A stretch of DNA of 6,319 nt from Acidobacteriota bacterium (GTDB taxonomy: Bacteria; Acidobacteriota; Terriglobia; Terriglobales; SCQP01). Below the pieces are notes generated by a model. It saw only the letters and a list, made by a program, of their open reading frames with translations. It was not told the DNA's origin and did not search any database. The DNA lies in assembly GCA_021818645.1 (NCBI GenBank), contig JAKATS010000064.1:1-6319 (forward strand), written 5' to 3'. Within the stretch, counting starts at the first letter, position 1; each line of letters opens with the position of its first letter. Made by a program: the position numbers and the translations under genes. Of the stretch, positions 1 to 6,141 are shown piece after piece.

Positions 1-638
1 TGCAGGGTGGGAGCAGGCGGCAGGTGGGCTTGGCTCCCCATATGAAACAGCGTCAGCAGCGACCAGACAATGAGCATGACCACCATGACGGTGGTGATCT
101 GCATGATCCGCAGCGCCTTGCCGCTGGATTCGTGAATTCCCTGAATATTTTTCCACCAGAAATAGAGGGTAACGGCGATAGCGAAGGCGGCGGAAAAAGT
201 GTTGAGGGCGGTGTCGCCGCTAATCCAATTGACGCCCCAGCGCGCGGCCAGATCGTGAATAAAGCCGCCCAGATACTGGCCGGCGGAGACGGCGCTGATT
301 GGTCCGGTGAGAACAAAATCAAAGAGCAGGGCGGAGACGGCGACTTTGGCGGTGGTGTGGCCCAAGCCCTCTTTCACCACGCGGTACACGCCACCGCGGA
401 CAAACACGGTAGAGGATTCGATATAGAGCGCGCGCACAGCGTAACTGAACAGCATGACCGCCAAAATCAGCCAGGGGGCGCATTTGCCGATGGCCTGCTC
501 GGCGATGCCAGGCACGTAAAAAGCCGAGGAAGCGAGATCGGCGAGCACCACCGCGGCGGCGCGCCAATAGGTGATGAAGGTCAGCATCACCGTCGAGGCG
601 ACGATGACACGCGTGGCGGTCTTGGGAGAAACTTCCAT
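1..638 (-). CDS. APC-superfamily permease, N-terminal part (runs off the left edge)
   Basis: This is the N-terminal 212 residues of a multi-spanning inner-membrane transporter, probably for amino acids or related compounds. Visible hydrophobic segments lie at about residues 10-32, 55-73, 97-118, 154-170 and 183-203. The stretch FVRGGVYRVVKEGLG (79-93) matches the Gly-Gly-x-Tyr region common in APC transporters, and LTGPISAVSAGQY (110-122) follows in the next helix. The overall sequence resembles a permease group I associate with acidobacteria, but the substrate is unknown. I chose the ATG at 638 because the conserved-looking sequence begins there. An in-frame ATG at 710 would add 24 Pro/Arg-rich residues. 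Neither start has a clear Shine-Dalgarno sequence. The gene lies 193 bases after the amidase stop, and an isolated -10-like TACAAT at 781-776 could belong to its own promoter. The family call is fairly firm; the start and substrate are not. Confidence 0.8.
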   Translation of the reverse strand, partial: MEVSPKTATRVIVASTVMLTFITYWRAAAVVLADLASSAFYVPGIAEQAIGKCAPWLILAVMLFSYAVRALYIESSTVFVRGGVYRVVKEGLGHTTAKVAVSALLFDFVLTGPISAVSAGQYLGGFIHDLAARWGVNWISGDTALNTFSAAFAIAVTLYFWWKNIQGIHESSGKALRIMQITTVMVVMLIVWSLLTLFHMGSQAHLPPAPTL

Positions 639-831
639 AAGGCAAAATGGCGGCGAACGGATCGGCAACCCAGGCGCGGGCGCGGCGCCCAGCCGGCGAC
701 CAGCCGGCATGACGGGAACGAGGGCGATTTCCAGTTTTTACGCCCGGGTTTTGGCCGCGCGGGCGCAGCTTCCATATTGTAAAAGAAAATGCCGCGCCAT
801 CGGGAGAGAGATTTAGACTGGTTCACCAACG

Positions 832-2877
832 CTAGCGTTCGGCCTGATGGACCAGATGCGCGGGCTGACGGAGCGGGCGGTTCTGGGCACGGACGATGCG
901 GGGACCACCGAGGGAATCAACGTAGCGCGCGATGCCGTGATAGAGAGCCAGGGCAATGCGCTGCTGATACCAGGGTTGGCCTAACCGCCGGGCATACCAG
1001 GGATTACTGAGGAAAGAAATTTCGGTCAGGATCGAAGGCATGCGGGCGCCGATCAGGACGATGAAGGGCGCGGACTTCACATGCCGGTCCGGCTCATGCA
1101 GGGCGCGCACCAAGCTGATTTCGACATCATGGGCCAGCTGGCGGGATTCCTGCATTTTATTGTCAATAGCGATTTTGGTGATTAAACCGCCGAGGTTATG
1201 AATGTCATAACCGCTGCCGGCATTTTCGCGCGCCGCCACGGCCAGGGCCTGAGGATTCTGCGTGAAATTCAAATAATACGTTTCGATGCCGGAGATTTGC
1301 GGATCGCTGCTGGCATTGGCGTGGATGGAGACAAACAGATCGGCATGATCGCGGTTGGCAATGGCGGTGCGCTCGGTCAGGGGTATAAAAACATCACGGT
1401 CGCGGGTATATAGCACCTGTACGCCGAGCCGGCGGCGCAAGAGGCGGCCCAACTTTAACGCCACGCCGAGGACCACATTTTTTTCGTAAATTCCGTTGGG
1501 GCCAATGGTGCCCGTGTCATGCCCGCCATGGCCGGGATCAAGGACGATGCGGCGAATGCCGAGATCAAGCGCGCGGGTGAGAGACCGGCGGCCATCAGGC
1601 AGCGGGGCGGAGGGATGGAGCACAACCGGCCGTATGGGCGATGGGCGGGGAGTGACGATGCGGCGGGCGGCGATGCGAGGGCGCGGCTGGGCCGGAATCA
1701 CCGGCGGGACCCGATGCGAGAATGCATCGGTTCGTGATGGCGCATCAGCCGGAACCATGTGGGGCAGCGGCGGCCGGATACCAGGAGCCCGAGACTTGGC
1801 CAGGACCGGCACGGCCGGCTTCGAGATGCGCGTGAGGGTGACGATATAGCGCGCGGGATTGGGATAAAAATGGATGTGCGGCACGAGCGCAAGGGCCGCC
1901 GTGGCGCCCACGACCACGCGCACCACATCAGCCTGATTTTGCCCGGCACGAATATAGCGCAGGCCGGGATCGGCGACGGGATAGGAATGCAACCCCTCGA
2001 CCCAGGCGGTGGCGCAGCCGTGCAAATCCAGAAACAGAATATGGCGGATCGCGATGGTGCCCCAGGAAATCGGAACCCGGCGGGTTAGAAACAGGACCAG
2101 GCGAATGGCGCCGGGGTCGTGCCAGACGTGCAGACGCTGGAAGTAAGCATCGGATAAGGCCTGCAAGGCAATGGGAACCGCGACTTGCCGGCCAGGCTGC
2201 CCCGCAGCCTGAGGTTGGGCCGGCTGGATCGGCGCTCGGGATGGCGATTGCGGGGAAGAAGGCACTGTGGAAGGCGTCGCCGGACGGGTAATTAAAGGGC
2301 GGCGACCCAGTTTAACCAGCGCCGAACCGCTCAAAATAGGCAGGCTGCCACGGATTTTCCCGCGCAATTCGCGCCGCGCGGCGGAAGCGCGGGGATCGGC
2401 GGGATAGCGCAGCAAAAAATCCCGCAGATGGGCCCGGGCCGGCGCATGCAGATCCAGTTTATTCCACTCGATCTGAGCCAGCGACCAGTCCACATTGCGG
2501 CGGAATTGACTGTAGGGATAGCGCAGCAGCAGGGTGTAATAAAAGTGCACGGCCCGCAGCCAGGCGGCATGAGCGACAGAATAAGAATGCGTGGTTTGAG
2601 CCAGCTCCACTTCCAGGCCGGCGCTGTCGTAATCGGCGGCCTGGGCGGCGCGCGCATCGGTTTGCTGTCGGCGCAATGGCGCCAGAAGATGGACGATGGC
2701 CAGGAACTGGCCGGGGGTGCGGGCGGCGCGCGGCTGCCGCAATAAGGCCTGATGCAGGCGATGAGCCCGGGCCAGAATACGGCTGGCGGAAGACACGCGT
2801 GCCCCGGCCGGGAGCACGCACAGCAGCCCGGCCAGCAGGAGGGGTGCGGAGCGGTACTTCAATGTCAACTGCGGCAC
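832..2877 (-). CDS. Secreted N-acetylmuramoyl-L-alanine amidase (TPR-like, AMIN and Amidase_3 domains)
   Basis: This 681-residue zinc enzyme should cleave the bond between N-acetylmuramic acid and L-alanine of the stem peptide, outside the cytoplasmic membrane. A signal peptide covers residues 1-26, with an AGA site at 24-26. Residues about 32-173 are helical and TPR-like, ending in the repeat-like stretch FLLRYPADPRASAAR (154-168). A Pro-rich linker follows (about 193-232). An AMIN domain (about 245-350) contains RYIRAGQNQADVVRVVV, and a second Pro/Arg-rich linker runs to about 432. The Amidase_3 domain fills about 440-655. Its expected zinc ligands are present: H450 in DPGHGG, E465 in YEKN and H519 in SIHAN. 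The catalytic E619 lies in ILTEISFLSNP. In E. coli AmiC-type enzymes the AMIN domain targets the protein to peptidoglycan. The start codon is GTG with no evident Shine-Dalgarno sequence, so a nearby start cannot be excluded. The catalytic assignment is firm. Confidence 0.95.
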   Translation of the reverse strand: MPQLTLKYRSAPLLLAGLLCVLPAGARVSSASRILARAHRLHQALLRQPRAARTPGQFLAIVHLLAPLRRQQTDARAAQAADYDSAGLEVELAQTTHSYSVAHAAWLRAVHFYYTLLLRYPYSQFRRNVDWSLAQIEWNKLDLHAPARAHLRDFLLRYPADPRASAARRELRGKIRGSLPILSGSALVKLGRRPLITRPATPSTVPSSPQSPSRAPIQPAQPQAAGQPGRQVAVPIALQALSDAYFQRLHVWHDPGAIRLVLFLTRRVPISWGTIAIRHILFLDLHGCATAWVEGLHSYPVADPGLRYIRAGQNQADVVRVVVGATAALALVPHIHFYPNPARYIVTLTRISKPAVPVLAKSRAPGIRPPLPHMVPADAPSRTDAFSHRVPPVIPAQPRPRIAARRIVTPRPSPIRPVVLHPSAPLPDGRRSLTRALDLGIRRIVLDPGHGGHDTGTIGPNGIYEKNVVLGVALKLGRLLRRRLGVQVLYTRDRDVFIPLTERTAIANRDHADLFVSIHANASSDPQISGIETYYLNFTQNPQALAVAARENAGSGYDIHNLGGLITKIAIDNKMQESRQLAHDVEISLVRALHEPDRHVKSAPFIVLIGARMPSILTEISFLSNPWYARRLGQPWYQQRIALALYHGIARYVDSLGGPRIVRAQNRPLRQPAHLVHQAER

Positions 2878-2909
2878 GTTTCGTGCGGAAAGTAATCGCG
2901 AGCAGGTTC

Positions 2910-2939
2910 AATGTAGCGAATCAGGCCGGGAGATTGCAA
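2910..2939 (-). promoter_or_regulatory. Candidate sigma-70-type promoter for the amidase gene
   Basis: Read on the minus strand, TTGCAA (2939-2934) and TACATT (2915-2910) are separated by 18 bases. Each matches four of six positions of the -35 and -10 consensus. Transcription would start near 2903, leaving a leader of about 26 bases before the GTG at 2877. A terminator-like hairpin just after the preceding gene supports a separate transcript here. The motif matches are modest, so this is a suggestion only. Confidence 0.35.
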
Positions 2940-3049
2940 CAGGAAATCACGCCACGGGATAGCGGGAAAGATACCTGAAGCGGGCTCAGCCAGTGTCCGA
3001 GGCTAATTTTTACTGGGCTCGGGGGTTCCGAATCCATCCCGGATGGAAG

Positions 3050-3072
3050 AAAAAAACGGACAGGAGGCTGTC
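3050..3072 (-). terminator. Short intrinsic terminator after the lytic transglycosylase gene
   Basis: On the minus strand, GACAG (3072-3068), the loop CCTC and CTGTC (3063-3059) form a 5-bp stem. Two bases (CG) and then seven T residues (3056-3050) follow. The stem overlaps the TGA stop of the transglycosylase gene. The T-tract is strong but the stem is short, so termination may be partial. Its position at the end of the exporter/transglycosylase block fits an operon end. Confidence 0.5.
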
Positions 3073-3748
3073 AATCGGTGTTGCTGAAGAGCAGGACTCC
3101 GTGGGAAAGCGATTCATGCACAGGGATGGCCGGGGGATGGGCGGCTGCAGAGGCGTGCCGGGCGGGGTGGGAGTGATGCAGATGATCGAGGATGGTGCGG
3201 ACGTAAGCGCGCGTTTCCGGGTAGGGCGGAACGTGGCCGCCGGCAGCCTCGACGGCGCCTGGTCCGGCATTATACGCGGCCAGACTCAAGCGGCGATTTC
3301 CGTGGAAGCGCCGCAGCATGGCTTTTAAATATTCCACCCCGCCGCGGACATTCTGTTGAGGATCGAAGGGATTCCGCACGCCCAGATCTCGGGCGGTGCC
3401 AGGCATGAGCTGCATGAGGCCCATGGCGCCGGCGGAAGAAACGGCATGCGGGTTCCAGTCCGATTCCTGCCGCGCCACCGCGCGGGCCAGCCGGGGGCTG
3501 ATCCGCTCATGTCGGGCCATGCGGCTGACCAGTTGGCGAAAAGTGGCGGGGTCACTTTTTTGATTTCGGAAAGAGGAAACCGCGGGGCGATGATTGGAGG
3601 CTGCAAGACGATACCAGGCGGGGGTGGGTCTGTTTTCGCGAAAGACTCGGACCGGGACGAAGCGAATCATTCCCGGAGCGGATGCCTGCGGCCAGGCGGC
3701 GCCACTCAGCGATAACAGGCAGGCGGGGATGGCAATGGACAGGCGCAT
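3071..3748 (-). CDS. Small secreted lytic transglycosylase (SLT domain, GH23-like)
   Basis: This 225-residue protein should cleave the glycan strands of peptidoglycan between MurNAc and GlcNAc, leaving 1,6-anhydro-MurNAc ends. An N-terminal hydrophobic segment (about 3-18) looks like a signal peptide with cleavage near residue 22. There is no proper lipobox, so it is probably soluble in the periplasm. The SLT domain occupies about residues 70-190. It carries the catalytic glutamate E95 in ARQESDWNP, then GLMQLMP (110-116), AYNAGPGAV (158-166) and the family-typical PYPETRAYV (175-183). The remaining 35 residues form a histidine-rich tail. The ATG lies 6 bases after the ABC permease stop (TGA at 3757-3755) and has no clear Shine-Dalgarno sequence, so translational coupling is likely. 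The enzyme class is firm; its specific role next to an exporter is inferred. Confidence 0.93.
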   Translation of the reverse strand: MRLSIAIPACLLSLSGAAWPQASAPGMIRFVPVRVFRENRPTPAWYRLAASNHRPAVSSFRNQKSDPATFRQLVSRMARHERISPRLARAVARQESDWNPHAVSSAGAMGLMQLMPGTARDLGVRNPFDPQQNVRGGVEYLKAMLRRFHGNRRLSLAAYNAGPGAVEAAGGHVPPYPETRAYVRTILDHLHHSHPARHASAAAHPPAIPVHESLSHGVLLFSNTD

Positions 3749-3754
3749 ATCGCA

Positions 3755-5008
3755 TCAGGCAGCTTTGAGCCAGCGCATCAATTCGGGCAGAGTCGGGCGT
3801 TTACCGGTCATTAGAATGCCGATGCGGTAGATTTTGGCGGCGAGGCGAATGATGACCACGATGCTGGCCAGCATGATCGCCAGTGACAGGCCGATCTGCC
3901 AGAAGGGCGGATGACCGGCGGTCAGCCGCGTGACCATCAGCACCGGGGAGAAGAACGGGATTTCCGACAGTAAAACCGCCTTGAGGCTGGCCGGTGAGGT
4001 CAATACCGCAGGGATGAGGATGATCGAGAGGACCTGGATCAGGGTAATCGGCATCTGGGTTTGCTGCATATCCTGCTCGTTGGAGATAATGGCGCCGGCG
4101 GCGGCGTACAAAGTAGCGTAGAGCAGGAAGCCCAGAATGAAATACACAATCAGCAACAGAAATACCGCCGGGCTGAGGTGAGGCAGGTGCTGGAGAGCGG
4201 CATTGGAACTGATCATGCCGTAGCCGATGACCAGCCCCACGCAGCCCAGCCAGATGGCGAACTGCGTCAGACCGGCGCCACCCAGGCCGATAATTTTACC
4301 CAGCATCAAGGTAAATGGATCCACAGCCGCGAGCACGACCTCGGCAATGCGGCCGGTTTTTTCTTCGGCCACACCGCGCATGACGCTGACTCCATACATG
4401 ATGATGGCGACGTAGAGCAGCACGGAAAGAACATAGGCCAGGGCAAAGGTCTGGCCCTGGTCTGCTTTGGCGCCGCTGCGGGTGACTTTGTACTGTTTCA
4501 GACTTACCGGCTGCAGCAGCCGGGCCAGCTTATTGGCCGGCAGGCCGGCGGCCAATAGCCGCTGGCGCTGAATGGCGGCGCGCACAGCGGTTTGCAGTTT
4601 ACCCAGAACATAAAAGTTGGTTACGTCGCGGGCATAATACCGTACCTGGTGCAAGCCAGGCGAGAGCACCAGCGCGCCATCGAAATGCTTATGCAAAACC
4701 CCGGCCTTCATGCGGGCCAACGCCGCATGATTTCCGGCTGCGGCGGGAATGGAGGTGAGCAGGAACTGGGCCTGTTGATGGAATTGAATTTTTCCCAGGC
4801 GAGCGGCCAAGGGGGCAAAGATGTGCCCCGATTCATCCAATACCGCAAGCCGGTATTGCTGGCGGGAACCACTGTGGCTCAGGCCGATCACAAATGCGAT
4901 GTAGCCGGCCACCAGCAGGGGAAATAAGAGGGTGAAAACTAAAAAACCCTTGCTGCGCACCCGCTGCAGGTATTCACGGCGAATGACGATCCAGAGTTTA
5001 ATGGACAT
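3755..5008 (-). CDS. ABC-2 type exporter permease (NatB/YhaP-like)
   Basis: This 417-residue integral membrane protein is the membrane half of an ABC exporter whose ATPase is encoded just upstream. A first transmembrane helix lies at about residues 21-43. A large extracytoplasmic domain follows (about 44-185). Five or six further helices occupy the C-terminal half, at about 187-210, 235-263, 281-304, 321-337 and 369-390. The segment EEKTGRIAEVVLAAVDPFTL (215-234), followed by MLGKIIG, is the conserved cytoplasmic motif of NatB/YhaP-type ABC-2 permeases. The later PFFSPVLMVTRL (351-362) is also typical. The ATG is supported by AGGAG at 5020-5016, seven bases upstream. The gene overlaps the ATPase by 11 bases, indicating coupled translation. 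In Bacillus, NatAB exports sodium, while many relatives handle drugs or peptides. The substrate here cannot be assigned. Confidence 0.92.
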   Translation of the reverse strand: MSIKLWIVIRREYLQRVRSKGFLVFTLLFPLLVAGYIAFVIGLSHSGSRQQYRLAVLDESGHIFAPLAARLGKIQFHQQAQFLLTSIPAAAGNHAALARMKAGVLHKHFDGALVLSPGLHQVRYYARDVTNFYVLGKLQTAVRAAIQRQRLLAAGLPANKLARLLQPVSLKQYKVTRSGAKADQGQTFALAYVLSVLLYVAIIMYGVSVMRGVAEEKTGRIAEVVLAAVDPFTLMLGKIIGLGGAGLTQFAIWLGCVGLVIGYGMISSNAALQHLPHLSPAVFLLLIVYFILGFLLYATLYAAAGAIISNEQDMQQTQMPITLIQVLSIILIPAVLTSPASLKAVLLSEIPFFSPVLMVTRLTAGHPPFWQIGLSLAIMLASIVVIIRLAAKIYRIGILMTGKRPTLPELMRWLKAA

Positions 5009-5969
5009 AGGCCGGCTCCTGCTCGGAGCGGGCCGCGGAGGTTTGGGCCGCGGCCACGGTGGTGAGGAAAATTTCGTCCAGGGAGGGGACCAGGATTTCG
5101 AATTTACGGATATTTACCCGCGGCGCCAGAAAGCGAACCACCTCGGGAGCGGCATCGGCGGACTGGAGCTGCAGTTCGGCGTAGCTGTCAAAGAGATCGG
5201 TTTTGCGCACTCCGGGGGCCTGATGCAGCCACTGGGCTTCGCCCGTGAACTCGATGCGCACCGTTTGCTTGCCAAAGCCGGCGCGGATCTGCTGCAAATC
5301 GCCGTCGAGCAGTTTGCGGCCCCGGGCGATGAGGCAAATGGAGTCGCAGAGCCGCTCGGCATCTTCCAAGCGATGGGTGGAAAATAGAATCGTTTTACCC
5401 TGGCCGCGCAATTCGAGCAGGACTTCGCGCACCAGGCTGGCGTTGACCGGATCAAGGCCCGAGGTCAGTTCGTCGAGGATCAAAATGGGAGGATCGGCGA
5501 GCAGGGTGACGGCAAACTGCAATTTTTGCTGCATGCCCTTTGAAAGCTCAATGACTTTTTTATCGACCCAATCGCTCAGTTCCAGGCGCTGGAGCCAGTA
5601 CTGGCCGCGCCGCCGGGCCTCGGCCCGAGGGACATTTTTCAGCTCTCCAAAATAGGTGAGCTGGTCGAGAATCTTCATTTTGGAATAGAGCCCGCGCTCT
5701 TCGGGCAGATAGCCGATCTGATCCTGTTCCTTGCGGCCCGCGGGACGGCCAAAAATCTGAATTTCACCGTGATCGGGCATGAGAATGTTCATAATCATCC
5801 GGAGCGTGGTGGTTTTGCCCGAACCATTGGGACCGAGCAGTCCATACACACTGCCGGCCGCGATGTTCAGATCGAGATTATTTACGGCCTGGGTATCGCC
5901 GTAGGCTTTGGAAACCTGATGTAATTGGATGGCGTTGGGCATAGATTTAAATTTTGAAACCGGCGGCAT
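4998..5969 (-). CDS. ABC transporter ATP-binding protein (NatA/YhaQ-like, with C-terminal accessory domain)
   Basis: This 323-residue cytoplasmic ATPase should power the ABC-2 permease encoded next to it. Walker A is GPNGSGKT (46-53). The signature motif is LSKGMQQ (142-148), a common variant of LSGGQ in this subfamily. Walker B is ILILDE (162-167, catalytic E167), the D-loop is SGLDP (170-174) and the switch histidine is H199 in FSTHRLEDAE. The Q-loop region reads GYLPEERGLY (86-95), with Glu where many ABC ATPases have Gln, as I recall for YhaQ-type proteins. Residues about 230-308 resemble the accessory domain often found after NatA-type ATPases (DUF4162-like). The first ATG, at 5969, is used here. 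An in-frame ATG at 5942 begins nine residues later and would suit the family's usual N-terminus; neither has a clear Shine-Dalgarno sequence. The gene is first in the presumed operon with the permease and lytic transglycosylase. Confidence 0.94.
   Translation of the reverse strand: MPPVSKFKSMPNAIQLHQVSKAYGDTQAVNNLDLNIAAGSVYGLLGPNGSGKTTTLRMIMNILMPDHGEIQIFGRPAGRKEQDQIGYLPEERGLYSKMKILDQLTYFGELKNVPRAEARRRGQYWLQRLELSDWVDKKVIELSKGMQQKLQFAVTLLADPPILILDELTSGLDPVNASLVREVLLELRGQGKTILFSTHRLEDAERLCDSICLIARGRKLLDGDLQQIRAGFGKQTVRIEFTGEAQWLHQAPGVRKTDLFDSYAELQLQSADAAPEVVRFLAPRVNIRKFEILVPSLDEIFLTTVAAAQTSAARSEQEPAYVH
5016..5020 (-). promoter_or_regulatory. Shine-Dalgarno sequence for the ABC permease
   Basis: On the minus strand AGGAG lies seven bases before the ATG at 5008, inside the 3' end of the ATPase gene. 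It is the clearest ribosome-binding site in the window and fixes the permease start, and hence the 11-base overlap between the two exporter genes. Confidence 0.75.
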
Positions 5970-6010
5970 CCGGCAGGCGTCTCAGGTACATTAGGTAGCT
6001 GCCTTTGTGC

Positions 6011-6053
6011 AAAAACGGAGATCGAAGATATACCCCTCCCTTCGATCTCCGTT
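6011..6053 (-). terminator. Perfect 13-bp hairpin with T-tract (intrinsic terminator)
   Basis: On the minus strand, AACGGAGATCGAA (6053-6041) pairs perfectly with TTCGATCTCCGTT (6026-6014) around a 14-base loop containing GGGAGGGG. The second arm runs directly into T residues, giving five consecutive T (6015-6011). It lies 89 bases after the stop of the right-edge gene and 42 bases before the ATPase start. The simplest reading is the terminator of the upstream gene. Because it is also within the leader of the ATPase gene, it could act as an attenuator. Confidence 0.7.
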
Positions 6054-6141
6054 GTATATAAAGCCTGGCCGATTCGATTGCACCTGGCGCACGGCAAACC
6101 CTCGGCGACATAGTATCGCATGAGCGGGGAATTGAACGCCA

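Noticed and set aside
319..645. Minus-strand 108-codon frame over the APC permease
   Set aside because: It is the neighbouring reading frame of the permease. Its Arg/His-rich translation lacks the membrane helices that the correct frame shows.
24..782. Long plus-strand open frame of 252 codons opposite the APC permease and its upstream region
   Set aside because: The predicted protein is Gly/Asp/His/Arg-rich with no recognisable domain. It lies antisense to a clearly conserved membrane protein frame, so it is an artefact of high GC at third codon positions.
1496..1849. Plus-strand open frames opposite the amidase (also 1198-1413, 1759-2088 and 2428-2745)
   Set aside because: They are antisense to an amidase whose domains are unbroken across all these stretches, and their translations show low-complexity composition without motifs.
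3034..3046. Small inverted repeat CCATC/GATGG near an A/T run downstream of the transglycosylase
   Set aside because: On the minus strand the T-run precedes the stem instead of following it. On the plus strand A residues follow, so it is not a terminator in either direction.
3552..3755. A minus-strand start overlapping the permease stop as TGATG, giving a 67-codon frame
   Set aside because: The overlap geometry is attractive, but this frame lies over the transglycosylase signal peptide region without motifs. The ATG at 3748 gives the real SLT protein.
4061..4558. Plus-strand open frame of 165 codons opposite the ABC permease
   Set aside because: It is antisense to conserved transmembrane helices and the ABC-2 motif. 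Its His/Gln/Asp-rich translation mirrors hydrophobic codons on the other strand.
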